Source of the DNA: Lachnospiraceae bacterium
GTDB lineage: Bacteria; Bacillota; Clostridia; Lachnospirales; Lachnospiraceae
Direction: 5' to 3'
DNA: 64,000 bases
NCBI GenBank assembly: GCA_022791575.1
Contig: JAAVZI010000009.1
Location: 88,885 to 152,884 of the forward strand
The position numbers were made by a program, and so were the translations under genes. Positions within the stretch are counted from its first letter, which is position 1. Every line of letters starts with the position of its first letter. The notes beneath the pieces were generated by a model. That model worked only from the letters and a program-made list of their open reading frames with translations. It did no database searches and was not told the origin of the DNA. Positions 1 through 10,100 of this stretch are shown in pieces.

Positions 1-2168
1 TAAGTGGTTAATACGTCAAAATGATCCTCTGTGTGGTTCCACTGGAATACTTTGAAGCCCTGTTCATCATAATAGATGTATTCGCCTGTACGGCAGCCCA
101 GATGAAATTCTCCCTTGGTCATAATATTGCCGTTGGGATAATAGAAGATATCTTCTCCTTCCAGCAGGAAACGTCCATCGTCTGCCATACCGCCCGACCA
201 TCGGCAGCGCAGCTGGCCATTATCATAATATTCTTCAAACGTCTCAATCTCAGAAACGATCTGAGTCGCATGGGACTGCATTAATATTTCATCAGCAGGG
301 GATTCATCCTCATGATTCAAAAGCCATGCTTCATTGAATTCAAAATGCAGCAGCGGCCGATTATTACTGGTGATAATATGGATCATGCCATCTTCACTCT
401 GGCGGCATACACTATAGCCAAGCGTAGGCTTTCCTGCGAATTCATGGGGACTCTTTTTCTGACCCTGCGCACCCCAGAGAGGTTTCATAGTCCAGGTTTT
501 GCCGTCATCATCTGACCAGGCTCCATAAGAACCCCAGCCTTCTACATCAGCCGGTTTCTGACCCTTCTTATTCTGATAATCGGCGCACATAAAGAGGCGT
601 CCGGATTTCAGGCGGATAATGGAAGGACGTTGTCCAGAAAACTGCATGGGGAAAGGTGTTTTCGTAACTTCCCAGCTATCTCCTTCGTCTTTGGAAATGG
701 CCTGAGGCATATAGCCGTCAATATCTGAATTCTTGCCGCCCATGGCAAGAAGGGAACCGTCCAAAAGTTCTACGCACGTAGAATGACGTCCGGCTGTCCG
801 GCCTTTTGGATTTTCCCAGGTTTTCATATTGTCATGAGTTCTCCAGAGAACAGAACCTGGTTCAAATGCAGCATCTGCAGCCATGTAGAATGTCCCGTCC
901 TTTGCACGGATACAAGAATTAATCGGCTGTCTTACTACACGTTCAGCAGTATCTTTAAAGAATGGGAACTGAACCTGGCTCCAGGTAGCACCGTTATCTT
1001 TTGAATAGATATACTGGAACGGGAAGGAGTTGTTCAGCTGCTGCCAGCCCCAGAAGTGGTAAATCGTTCCATCAGTGTCTGTATAGAGATTGGGAGCATG
1101 ATCGTTTACGCCTACCGGATTGAGGAAGATATCTGGTTGTTCCCACTCGTCACAGCCTTTTCTAAGGCGTGTACCTGCCAGTCCTACTTCTGCGTCATAC
1201 TCTTTATAGGAAGAGTATACAGTATACAGAAGATCTCCGTTTGGACAAACGGTTAGTGCTGGAGAATGGTGGTGATGACGAAAGGCTGGGGTCAGGCCTA
1301 CGGCACGGATTTCTTCGCTGGGAGAATTATCCGGCGGTGTAGGAAAGACATGACGTTTTCTAAAATAAGGCTTTTCGGCGTCAGGTCCCTCGGTTAGATG
1401 GACCTGGGTCTGATGAACATTCATGCAGACCTGGTTGGTGGGATTCTTGCCGTTTGTGACCGGCATTTCCCCGCAGGCAAGACGTAGGCCGATAATATGG
1501 CGTCCGAACTCATTATTGGTATCCTCGTGATAATGCCGGTACTGCGGAGGCAGTGCAGCACGGAACCATAGATCCAGATTATGTTCATTGTAACGGGCAG
1601 GATTGTCCAGATAGCCGCCTCGGATACATTTACAAAGACCAGTATCCGGGCCAACCGGATTTTCCTGGTCCTGGTCCATATAACCATCATACCAGTCAAA
1701 GCACCATTCTCGGATATGGGTATCACACATACGATCAATATCTAATTCCGTTGATTTTCTGGCCGCAGCTTCCCATTCAGTTTCTGTAGGAAGACGGTAC
1801 TGAAAGCCTTCTTTGGCAGACAGCCATTTGCAGAATTCAGCAGCTTCATACCAGCTGACTCCCAGAACGTAACCCCGATAATTGGTGGTATCAGAGGCTC
1901 TGCCATAGACTTCTTGATAGAATTGTTCGAAGATATCCTGTTTGACGGGTTCTTCTGCTATAAAGTAAGGTTTGGTTATTTTGCATTTATGAGAAGGCAG
2001 AGCGTCAGGATGATTCTCCCAATCACCTCCGCCACGTCTGTATTCATGGGGTTCTACCTTTACCATACGCTGTCCTAGAGAGTTGGTAAACGTATCTTCT
2101 TTGGTTACCACCGGGTAATTTCCCCAGTCGAAGTCCTGGCAGAGCCAGGCTCCTGTATATGCTTTCAT
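1..2168 (-). CDS. SUMF1/FGE-like domain + BNR (Asp-box) propeller + MORN-like repeats, partial
   Basis: I translated this gene by hand; it has no stop inside the window. About 722 codons are present, and the last incomplete codon at bases 2-1 begins TA, so it could be the stop or a Tyr. Residues about 25-240 look like a formylglycine-generating-enzyme/sulfatase-modifying-factor domain (LGVSWYEAAEFCKWL, RLPTETEWEAAAR, a late IRGG, then GLRLA). Residues about 280-600 carry three Asp boxes (SKDNGATW, SKDEGDSW, WSDDGKTW), typical of sialidase-like beta-propellers. The tail has YYDNGQL / FYYPNGNI / YYDEQG repeats of MORN/YwqK type. No signal peptide is visible. ATG 2168 follows GGAG; an in-frame GTG at 2180 behind AAAGGA is an alternative. 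It is the third gene of a leftward operon with four-carbon acid genes. Function unknown; the fusion is unusual. Confidence 0.8.
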   Translation of the reverse strand, partial: MKAYTGAWLCQDFDWGNYPVVTKEDTFTNSLGQRMVKVEPHEYRRGGGDWENHPDALPSHKCKITKPYFIAEEPVKQDIFEQFYQEVYGRASDTTNYRGYVLGVSWYEAAEFCKWLSAKEGFQYRLPTETEWEAAARKSTELDIDRMCDTHIREWCFDWYDGYMDQDQENPVGPDTGLCKCIRGGYLDNPARYNEHNLDLWFRAALPPQYRHYHEDTNNEFGRHIIGLRLACGEMPVTNGKNPTNQVCMNVHQTQVHLTEGPDAEKPYFRKRHVFPTPPDNSPSEEIRAVGLTPAFRHHHHSPALTVCPNGDLLYTVYSSYKEYDAEVGLAGTRLRKGCDEWEQPDIFLNPVGVNDHAPNLYTDTDGTIYHFWGWQQLNNSFPFQYIYSKDNGATWSQVQFPFFKDTAERVVRQPINSCIRAKDGTFYMAADAAFEPGSVLWRTHDNMKTWENPKGRTAGRHSTCVELLDGSLLAMGGKNSDIDGYMPQAISKDEGDSWEVTKTPFPMQFSGQRPSIIRLKSGRLFMCADYQNKKGQKPADVEGWGSYGAWSDDDGKTWTMKPLWGAQGQKKSPHEFAGKPTLGYSVCRQSEDGMIHIITSNNRPLLHFEFNEAWLLNHEDESPADEILMQSHATQIVSEIETFEEYYDNGQLRCRWSGGMADDGRFLLEGEDIFYYPNGNIMTKGEFHLGCRTGEYIYYDEQGFKVFQWNHTEDHFDVLTT

Positions 2169-2222
2169 TGTTGTCTCCACGATAATTCCTTTCTCTTCTA
2201 TGTTTAAGATAAATGAAGATTA

Positions 2223-3188
2223 TTAACGGTTCTGAATTTTTCTGCCATATTCAAATGCAGCAGCCAGACTTCCAGTACTGGCAATTCCTTTATATGCAAT
2301 ATCATATGCCGTACCATGATCTACAGAGGTACGTACTACTTTCAGTCCTAAAGTAACATTAACGCCGCCTTCAAAGTCTAAAAGCTTCATAGGAATATGT
2401 CCCTGATCGTGGTACATACATACAACCGCATCGAACTCTCCTTTATATGCACGCAGAAATACGGTATCCGGCGGAATGGCACCGAAGCAGAGCATACCAT
2501 CTTTATTAGCAGCTTCTACCGCAGGATTGATTTCATCGATTTCCTGACGGCCAAAGGCACCGCCCTCACCTGCATGGGCATTTAATCCGGCAACTGCAAT
2601 GCGGGGCTGTTCTTTAAAGCGTGCCAATGCATCGTAGGTTAATTTTATAACATCGTATACCCGGTCTTTTTTTACGTTTTGAATGGATTGTTCCATAGAA
2701 ACATGGGTGCTGCAATGGGTAACAGTCAGACTGTCGGAAGCCAGCATCATCGTATAGTTAGTTTGGCCGCAGATATCTGCAATCAGTTCCGTATGACCGG
2801 TAAAATCAGGGTCTGAAAGCCGGATCGCTTCTTTGTTCACCGGAAGGGTAACAAGAGCGCTGAACTTATGATCAAGAGCCATTCTGGAAGCTTCTGCAAC
2901 ATATTCTCTGGAAGCAGCAGCCACCTCTCGGTTAATCTGCCCTGGTGTCAGCTGATCCGATCTTAATAAATGCAGATCATAAATATTAAGAGCATTTTTT
3001 TCTTCATCTTCTAAAGAGGCCATTTTATGCAACGGAACTTTCAGTCCCAGCTTATCGTTACAATAATCCAAAACGGAATAATCACCGACAAGGGCGTAGC
3101 GTTCATTGCTTAATTCCCGTTTCTTAAATGCGTTTAAAGCGATCTCCGGCCCTACGCCATTGCCATCGCCCATAGTTACTGCTAACAT
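2223..3188 (-). CDS. pdxA2: PdxA-family dehydrogenase, probably 4-phospho-D-threonate/erythronate 3-dehydrogenase (PdxA2-type)
   Basis: This 321-residue protein belongs to the PdxA family of NAD-dependent, metal-dependent oxidative decarboxylases. Visible family motifs are MGDGNGVGPEI at the N-terminus, TGHTELIAD (metal-binding His), MYHDQGHIPMK and VRTSVDHGTAYDIA. In pyridoxine synthesis the enzyme acts on 4-phosphohydroxythreonine. Next to a DUF1537 kinase, as here, the PdxA2 subgroup instead oxidises 4-phospho-D-threonate or 4-phospho-D-erythronate to dihydroxyacetone phosphate and CO2. The kinase ends 39 bp upstream, and no other B6 gene is nearby, so the catabolic role is favoured. ATG 3188 is chosen because AAAGGA sits 8 bases before it; ATG 3197 would have no spacing to that site. 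The family is certain; the exact substrate is inferred from context. Confidence 0.85.
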   Translation of the reverse strand: MLAVTMGDGNGVGPEIALNAFKKRELSNERYALVGDYSVLDYCNDKLGLKVPLHKMASLEDEEKNALNIYDLHLLRSDQLTPGQINREVAAASREYVAEASRMALDHKFSALVTLPVNKEAIRLSDPDFTGHTELIADICGQTNYTMMLASDSLTVTHCSTHVSMEQSIQNVKKDRVYDVIKLTYDALARFKEQPRIAVAGLNAHAGEGGAFGRQEIDEINPAVEAANKDGMLCFGAIPPDTVFLRAYKGEFDAVVCMYHDQGHIPMKLLDFEGGVNVTLGLKVVRTSVDHGTAYDIAYKGIASTGSLAAAFEYGRKIQNR

Positions 3189-3227
3189 AATTTTCATCCT
3201 TTCTTTACTAAAATAATATACAATGAT

Positions 3228-4559
3228 TTACAGTTTCCGCAGGTAATGTTCAATTACCGGAATCATATCTGCTTCTCCAAATCCTCCGGATTTGGTTACT
3301 AGGTGAACGGCCTGTCCTTTGTATTGAATCTCACAGAGAGGGACTCCGGCAGTAATCTCACCGGCAGCACAGACCTGATGACAGGAAAGCTGATTTAAGA
3401 TGGCAGCTGCCATGTCGCCGCCGAATACTGCCAGGTTTTTCAGAGAATTTGACGAAGCTCCAAATGAAGCACTGCTGTCATCTGGTTCCATTTCATCTAT
3501 GATAGATTTTACCAAAGAAGAGGTATATCTGGCAATATAATTATGAAGATTTTTTTCGTAATTTGTTGTGGTATCAGAAGAACAGGGAGTATTGCTCTCC
3601 AGCTCTTTTTGCTCCACGGCGGTAGCAAGTATGACAGATTGTCCGTTCTGCAGGCTGGTAACAGCTTGTTTCACAATTTCCAAATACTGAAAATCTTTAA
3701 AAAAATCTTTATTTTCAGGGGTTGATGTGATATAATCAGTATTAGAAAACATAATCTTGGCAAGCGGTATGACCGGATATCCTTGACCTCGTGCATAGAC
3801 AAGCTGCTGCAGTGTGACGGCATTTGCGCTTCCGCTGACAAAAAGAACCGGTCCGCTGCTTTTAGAAATGCTGGATAAAGCTTTGTTAAAAGGCAGATGT
3901 TCTGCAAAGGTGGAAGCAAAGCCGGCACAGCCGGCAGTAAAGGTATAGAGATTTTGCTGCTGGATCAAGCTGCCAATGCTGCGCAGCTGTTCATTGGTTT
4001 CACAATCGAATAGATATACTGTATCACAGTCAAGTGAAGTTTCTGTGAATAAATGGTAATTTTCATGTGAAATGCATAGACAGCGGACCGGATAATCCCG
4101 GTTTAAAATAGCAGGAATATAGCTTTCTACAGCAGGCGATCTGGGATCGTCACGGAATACGGAATCTTCTAACCGCTGGCCATTTACATAGGCAGTGGCA
4201 TCTCTGGTTATACGATTCAATTCTGGAAATGCTGGAATGAAGCATAGCGGCTTTCGGCATACATGCAGCGCTGCTGCAAAAACAGCAGAGAGATTGCCTC
4301 GAAGAACAGAATCCGTCTTCAGGTATACATGAGAGAAATCTTCCATATACTTGTACAAAAGGCTGCAAATGCATTCATAAGCCTCTTCTGGACAGGCGTG
4401 CCGGATGTCAGCGTTGATTACAAGAACCTGACATTCCTGGTCAATGCTTGGAATGTCGTCAGGACTGGTCATAACCACGGTTCTAATGGAATGTTTGGAA
4501 AGCTGTACACCAGTATCCAGCGCACCGGTAAAGTCATCAGCTATAATTAATAATTTCAT
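3228..4559 (-). CDS. Four-carbon acid sugar kinase family protein (DUF1537)
   Basis: This 443-residue protein starts MKLLIIADDFTGALDTG, the hallmark of the N-terminal domain of four-carbon acid sugar kinases (DtnK/DenK/OtnK family). The C-terminal nucleotide-binding domain carries LFVSGSANAVT, FGGDMAAAIL and a late GGFGE motif. The family phosphorylates D-threonate, D-erythronate or related acids at O4 using ATP, giving the substrate of the PdxA-type enzyme encoded next. The open frame extends upstream to 4628, but only ATG 4559 gives the family N-terminus, with AAAGGA about 11 bases before it. It is the first gene of the leftward operon, behind a good promoter at 4600-4628. Substrate specificity cannot be read from sequence alone. 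Confidence 0.87.
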   Translation of the reverse strand: MKLLIIADDFTGALDTGVQLSKHSIRTVVMTSPDDIPSIDQECQVLVINADIRHACPEEAYECICSLLYKYMEDFSHVYLKTDSVLRGNLSAVFAAALHVCRKPLCFIPAFPELNRITRDATAYVNGQRLEDSVFRDDPRSPAVESYIPAILNRDYPVRCLCISHENYHLFTETSLDCDTVYLFDCETNEQLRSIGSLIQQQNLYTFTAGCAGFASTFAEHLPFNKALSSISKSSGPVLFVSGSANAVTLQQLVYARGQGYPVIPLAKIMFSNTDYITSTPENKDFFKDFQYLEIVKQAVTSLQNGQSVILATAVEQKELESNTPCSSDTTTNYEKNLHNYIARYTSSLVKSIIDEMEPDDSSASFGASSNSLKNLAVFGGDMAAAILNQLSCHQVCAAGEITAGVPLCEIQYKGQAVHLVTKSGGFGEADMIPVIEHYLRKL

Positions 4560-4599
4560 AGAGGGCAGATATCCTTTCTCGTAAAATGATATTGATTCT

Positions 4600-4628
4600 A
4601 GTATACATACTAAATGTAAGATACACAA
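4600..4628 (-). promoter_or_regulatory. Sigma-A-type promoter for the kinase-pdxA2-SUMF1/BNR operon
   Basis: On the minus strand TTGTGT (4628-4623) and TATACT (4605-4600) are separated by exactly 17 bases, placing a transcription start shortly before the kinase ATG at 4559. The -10 region overlaps the self-complementary GTATAC, which could also be part of an operator. Confidence 0.6.
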
Positions 4629-5004
4629 GACATTTTAAGAGAAAATTTAAATTATATTATGAAGTTTTTATGCTTTTTTTACAGGGAGTTTATAATGGAC
4701 TAAAAAGTTTAGAAAAGAGCGGAAAAGCCCTAAAAACCGGAACATAAAATTACATAAATGCAATATGTTTTTCCATATCATTCTATAAAAAATAGTGGTA
4801 AAATATTAAGGTGACCATTCTGAAGTCGTTTTTTTGCGTGCTTTTTATACAAAAAATATAGTATAGATTCGTGAAAATTATGTTGAAAAGTTATGAAAAA
4901 ACTGTGTTTTTTCTTAAAAAAGGCAAAAGAACCAAGAAAATTCAGAAGTAGATAAAATTGCATATCAGGCAATTTAATAAGAAAAGGAGGCTGGTGTAGA
5001 TATT
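4629..5004. other. AT-rich divergent intergenic region
   Basis: This gap separates the leftward kinase operon from the rightward aldolase gene. It is very A+T-rich, has no plausible gene and contains the rightward promoter candidate at 4834-4862. A regulator probably binds here because both operons appear to serve one catabolic route, but I see no clear long palindrome. Confidence 0.5.
4834..4862 (+). promoter_or_regulatory. Candidate promoter for the aldolase-dehydrogenase operon
   Basis: TTGCGT (4834-4839) and TATAGT (4857-4862) are separated by 17 bases. The first gene begins at 5005, implying a leader of roughly 130 bases. A+T-rich surroundings give other possible -10 boxes, so this is only the best-scoring pair by eye. 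Confidence 0.45.
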
Positions 5005-5886
5005 ATGAGAATTAACGGAATTATTTCCGCAATGTTGACTCCGCTGAATCCTGATGAAACCGTGAATGAACTGGAACTTCGAAACCAGGTGAACCGGCAG
5101 ATCAAAGCTGGTGTGGCAGCAGTGTTCTGTCTGGGAACGAATGGTGAGTTCTATGCATTTGACCAGGATGAAAAGAAACGGATTATCGATGTTGTGGTAG
5201 ATGAAGCAAAGGGAAGAGTACCTGTACTGGCAGGTACTGGCTGTGTAACTACTAGGGAGACGATCGCACTTACCCGCTATGCCAAGGAAGCTGGTGTGGC
5301 AGCTGTATCAGTGATTTCGCCATATTTTGCAGGAATTACACAGGAGGGTCTGTATCAGCACTTTACCAAGGTTGCCAATGAATGTGAGGTTCCGGTTATC
5401 ATGTACAATATACCAGCAAGGACGGGCGTGAACATTCATTATGGAACTGTGAAAAAACTGGCAAAGAATCCTTATATTATAGGAATTAAAGACAGCAGCG
5501 GTAATTTTGACAATACCCTGCGTTACATAGAAGAAACACCGAATGATTTTATTGTACTGTGCGGGAATGATTCTTTGATCCTTTGGACCCTGATGGCGGG
5601 CGGCAATGGCGGTATATCAGGCGTAACAAACATTTATCCGGAACATATGGTAAGCATTTACAATAAGTTTATGGAAGGTGATTTTGACGGCGCCAAGCTT
5701 GCCCAGGATCAGATCCGCTGTATCCGTGACTGCTTTGCAGGTTATAATCCTAATTCAGTAGTAAAACGTGCGGCAGCGCTGCTGGGATATCCAGTTGGAG
5801 CGGCAAGAGCGCCATTTCAGCTGGAGGACGAGAAGCTGGATGAAAAACTGTTGAAAGCTTTCGAAGCTTTTGAGGGCATCAAATAA
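5005..5886 (+). CDS. Dihydrodipicolinate synthase/N-acetylneuraminate lyase family aldolase
   Basis: This 293-residue class I aldolase has a TIM barrel of normal family length. The GTNGE loop lies at residues 44-48, the catalytic Tyr at 134 (YNIPART) and the Schiff-base Lys at 162 (GIKDSSGN). Members condense or cleave pyruvate with an aldehyde: DapA makes the lysine precursor, while others cleave 2-keto-3-deoxy sugar acids or sialic acid. No lysine gene is nearby; the partner is an alcohol dehydrogenase 20 bp downstream, and divergent neighbours degrade four-carbon acids. A catabolic 2-keto-3-deoxy-aldonate-type aldolase is therefore the best guess. ATG 5005 follows AAGGAGG with a rather long spacing of about 14 bases. 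Family certain, substrate unknown. Confidence 0.85.
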   Translation: MRINGIISAMLTPLNPDETVNELELRNQVNRQIKAGVAAVFCLGTNGEFYAFDQDEKKRIIDVVVDEAKGRVPVLAGTGCVTTRETIALTRYAKEAGVAAVSVISPYFAGITQEGLYQHFTKVANECEVPVIMYNIPARTGVNIHYGTVKKLAKNPYIIGIKDSSGNFDNTLRYIEETPNDFIVLCGNDSLILWTLMAGGNGGISGVTNIYPEHMVSIYNKFMEGDFDGAKLAQDQIRCIRDCFAGYNPNSVVKRAAALLGYPVGAARAPFQLEDEKLDEKLLKAFEAFEGIK

Positions 5887-5906
5887 AAGGAATCGAGGAA
5901 CGAATC

Positions 5907-7067
5907 ATGAATCAACAGCAGTATAGTGTTAAGTTCCCGAAGAAAGTATTTTCGGGAAAAGGGTCTATTAATGAATTAAAAGGGATTGTCAGCGCGGCCG
6001 GAGCAGAATCGGTATGTCTGATGACGGATCAGGGAGTGGCCGGATGCGGTCTGGCAGAGCTTCCGCTTTCAGTGTTAAAGGAATGTGGCGTTAAGCTGAC
6101 TATTGTGGATGATGTGGCCAGAGAGCCAAGTGTCTATGATGTAAAGGCTGTCTATGACAGGCTGAAGCAGAATGCGGTAGACCTGATTGTGGCAATCGGC
6201 GGAGGCAGTGTAATTGACATGGCTAAGATTATGTCGGTAGCTATGACCAATGAGAAACTGATTGAAGATTTACGTGCTCCCGGCGTAATTGTGAATCCGT
6301 CGCTTCCTATGGCTGTGATTCCAACTACTTCAGGAACTGGCGCGGAAGCAACGGCTAATGCGATTTTCCTTTATCCAGAGGAGGATCTGAAGGTTGGAAT
6401 TATACATGACAATATGATACCAGATTATGTCATATTGGATGTGTCTGTTACTTGTGGGCTTCCTCCTGCATTGACGGCTTCTACCGGAGTAGATGCCTTA
6501 TGTCATGCAGTGGAATCGTACATATCAACATTGGCTAATCCAATCAGCAAAATGTTTTCTCTGCAGGCGGCTGAACGGATCTGCAGAAGTATTGAAAATG
6601 CTTATCAGGATGGAAATAATCTGGCGGCAAGAGAAGATATGCAGCTTGGTTCCTTCTATGCAGGAATCTGTCTGACGACTTCTTCTACAGTTGCTGTTCA
6701 TGCGTTGTCTTACCCGCTGGGTGGTAAATATCATATTCCTCATGGAGTCGCAAATGCCATACTGCTCCCTTATGTAATGGAAGCGAGTCTGGACTGCTGC
6801 AGAGAACAATTTACGATCTTAGCTCCGTATATGATGAAGGACATTGATAAGGTGCCGAAGGAACAGTGGCCGGAAAAAGTGGTAGAGTATTTGTATGGCT
6901 TAGTAAGAAGACTTGATATTCCGGATACATTGACGGAATTCGGGGTAAAACCAGAAGATCTGGATTATCTGACAGAAAATGCGGTCAAGGTAGAAAGGCT
7001 GCTGCTTAAGAATCCGAAGAAACTTTCAAAAGAAGAAATTAAACAGATATACGAAAAATTACTGTAG
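5907..7067 (+). CDS. Iron-containing alcohol dehydrogenase
   Basis: This 386-residue protein is a group III, Fe-dependent alcohol dehydrogenase. It has the NAD(P)-binding AIGGGSVIDMAK motif, the TTSGTGAEAT segment and the metal-binding helices DALCHAVESYIS and HALSYPLGGKYHIPHG, whose histidines ligate the metal. Such enzymes reduce aldehydes or oxidise alcohols of small sugars and diols. The gene lies 20 bp after the aldolase and is probably co-transcribed, so it may handle the aldehyde the aldolase releases, such as a glycolaldehyde- or lactaldehyde-like product. That role is inference. The start is supported by a GAGG site about 9 bases upstream. Confidence 0.88.
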   Translation: MNQQQYSVKFPKKVFSGKGSINELKGIVSAAGAESVCLMTDQGVAGCGLAELPLSVLKECGVKLTIVDDVAREPSVYDVKAVYDRLKQNAVDLIVAIGGGSVIDMAKIMSVAMTNEKLIEDLRAPGVIVNPSLPMAVIPTTSGTGAEATANAIFLYPEEDLKVGIIHDNMIPDYVILDVSVTCGLPPALTASTGVDALCHAVESYISTLANPISKMFSLQAAERICRSIENAYQDGNNLAAREDMQLGSFYAGICLTTSSTVAVHALSYPLGGKYHIPHGVANAILLPYVMEASLDCCREQFTILAPYMMKDIDKVPKEQWPEKVVEYLYGLVRRLDIPDTLTEFGVKPEDLDYLTENAVKVERLLLKNPKKLSKEEIKQIYEKLL

Positions 7068-7177
7068 CATTTAGGCTGGGGCTGGGCTGGCTGCATGTTA
7101 ATTTTTTTCAATTGCGTAAGCAATTTATATATTAATCCCGATGAAGGTGGGAAATAATTTCGAGAGGAGAAAGGAAA

Positions 7178-10100
7178 ATGAAGAAAAAGAGATTGCTTGC
7201 TTCTGCTCTGGCGTTTACTATGCTGTTTGGCAATGGTGTAACGGTTTTTGCAGATCCAGCGGTCAGTGGTGAGGCTGTTGCTACGAGTGAAACTGGCGCT
7301 TCGTATAACGAAATTACCGAGATTGGCCATAACCTGAATGCTGGAGAAGCATATTCGGGCAAAATCGGTCTGGAAGAAGAGGTAGATCTGGATACCGGAG
7401 AGAAAGATTATGCCGATATGATTGCAGAGTATGCGGAAAAAGGCTACAAGGATGTATCAGAGGATACTAAGATTGTTCTTGATATTGATGATGTCAAGAG
7501 TGACAGTATTGTGGAAGATACCGACGAACTGAAAGATGAACAGAAGTTAAAGGTGAATGAGAAAGGCAAGCTGGTAACAAAGGACGTAAACGGAATCAAG
7601 TTCTATAAGGATGATGACGTGAAATGTAGTTATGTAGAATGGACCTTTGACGTAGAGAAGGATGGTCTTTATGAGATGTATGTGAATCTTAAGCCGCAGA
7701 AATCCCACGGTACACAGATTCAGAGAAGAATTCTGATTGATGGCGAAGTGCCTTTTAAAGAATTGCGGAATGTATATTTCTTCCGTCGTTTTAAAGAAGC
7801 GGATGCGGTAGCCACCAATGCGATCGGTAATGAGGTATGGCCAAGCCATGTAGAAGTAGAAGCATGGCAGCAGGAACCAGTTGTAGATAATTCTGGATAT
7901 AATGAAGATCCGTTGAAATTCTATTTTGCCAAGGGCCAGCACACCTTGAGAATGGAATATGTAGATCAGAATTTTACAATTGGTGATATTACTCTGCAGG
8001 GCGCCAAAAAGTATCCTACATACGAAGAATATATTAAAGAAGCAAAAGCAGACGGAGCGAAATCTGCAAAAAGCAAGATTAAGCTTCAGGCAGAAGAAGC
8101 GCTCTACAAATCCGCATCTACAATCCGCCGTGATTCTGATACGGACCCAGAGACAGAAAGTCTTGACAGAAAGGCTCAGGAAAAGGGCGAGATTAAGCAT
8201 ATTAAGAATTCTGCTACAGAGCAGCTGCTGAATACCATTGGTGGTTCCAGATGGTCTACTGGTAACCAGAGTATTACATGGGAAATCGATGTAGAAGAGG
8301 ATGGATTATATACCTTTCATGCAAGAGCAAAACAAAGCGATAATACAGGTATGCCGTCTTACAGGCAGATTGAGATTGACGGCCGGATTCCTTTTGAGGA
8401 GATGAAGCTGTATCCTTTTGAATACAATGTGGACGGCTGGGCTGCTTTTACCATTGGCGATCATGATGATAAGGGCAAATTAAAGAAGGATGGGGCATAT
8501 GAGTTCTATCTGACAAAAGGAAAACACAGTATTACCATGACTGTAAAGTCAGGTGCTATGTATGAAATCGAGAGTCTGACCAATAAGGCCATTGAGAAAA
8601 TCTCTGAGAAATATATTGAGATTACTAAAGTAACAGGCACAAGTCCAGATTCAAACTATGAATACCATCTGGCACGTGATATGGCATATCTGAAAGAAGA
8701 CTTTGCAGAAATTTCAGACCTGCTTCAGTCCTGTTCAGACCTATTAAGCGATATTTCTTATGAAAAGTCTGATATGGAAAGCAATTATGATGCAATTATT
8801 GAGGTTATGAGAGGCTTTTCCAAAGATCCAGATACTATTGTACAGAGCCTTTCCGAACTGGAAGATGCGCAGACAAACCTGGGAGATTATTTGCTGAACT
8901 TGGGTGAAATGCCGTTGACATTTGACTATATTGAGCTGCTTCCTGTTGGTGATAAGTTTGAAGTAGATACTTCTAGTTTCTGGACCCGCCTGTGGGGATC
9001 AATTATGAACTTCTTTGCTTCCTTTGTGAAAGAATATGACGCAGTTGGAAGTATTGCAGCAGCAGATGGGGCAGGGGAAGTACTGGATGTATGGATTGCC
9101 CGTGGACGTGAGTGGGGTGAAATCTTAAAGAGCCTGGCAGATGAAGATTTTACCAAGGATACTGGAATTGCGATTAAACTGAATATCCTTCCCTCCGGAC
9201 AGCTGAATGCAGGTAATGTAAATGCCTTGATGCTTGCGATTACTTCCGGCAATGCACCGGATATCGGTATGGGAGTATCCTCTAGTGAGCCAGTGGAGTT
9301 TGCATTCCGTGAAGCAGTAGTGGATTTAAGTCAATTTGATGATTTTGACAAATACATTGAAGATAATTTCCCGAATGATACTATGATGGTTCCGTATAAA
9401 TATAAGCATGGAGATAAGGAAGGAATCTATGGCCTTCCGGAGACAATGGATTTTAACTGTATTATATACAGAACCGATATTTTTGAAGCACTTGGTTTGA
9501 CCGTACCTACAACATGGGATGAATTGTGGAGTATCACATTACCAGAGCTGGATAAGAACAATATGAGTTTTTCCTTCCCGGTAGATGCAACAGCAAGTTC
9601 CAATTCACCATCTTCTTTGAAAGCGATGACCATGTTCCTGATTCAGAATGGCGGATCCTATTATGCAGATACAACAGATCCGAAAGAAAAGGCAAAAGTT
9701 GATATGGAAGCTGCAACAGAAGGGTTATATACCAATCTGGATACGGATGCAGGCGTGAAGTCCTTCCAGCAGTGGTGTGATATGTATACCAATTATGGAC
9801 TTGACTCCGTATCTTCATTCTTTACAAGATTTAGAACAGGAACCCTGCCGATTGGTGAATGTTCCTATGCCTCCTATATGCAGATTCTGACCCAGGCACC
9901 GGAGTTATACGGCAGATGGTCAATTGCACCTATGATTGGAAGCTATGTTGAGGATGAGGATGGAAATGAAGTGCTGGAAAACCGTGTAACTGGTATTTCG
10001 TTAACTGCATGCCAGATTATGTCACAGTCCGAGAAACAGGAAGCAAGCTGGGAATTCTTAAAGTGGTGGATGTCAGAAAAAACCCAGATCGCTTATGGGC

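Noticed and set aside
2223..3188. Vitamin B6 biosynthetic pdxA
   Set aside because: The adjacent DUF1537 kinase is the known marker for the catabolic PdxA2 type, and no other pyridoxine gene is present.
5005..5886. Lysine-pathway dapA
   Set aside because: The aldolase family residues are present, but no other lysine gene is nearby and the neighbours are catabolic, so the gene symbol was withheld.
7547..8200. A 217-codon open frame opposite the large binding protein gene
   Set aside because: It lies fully inside a well-supported gene on the other strand, has no ribosome site and an atypical composition; it is a reading-frame shadow.
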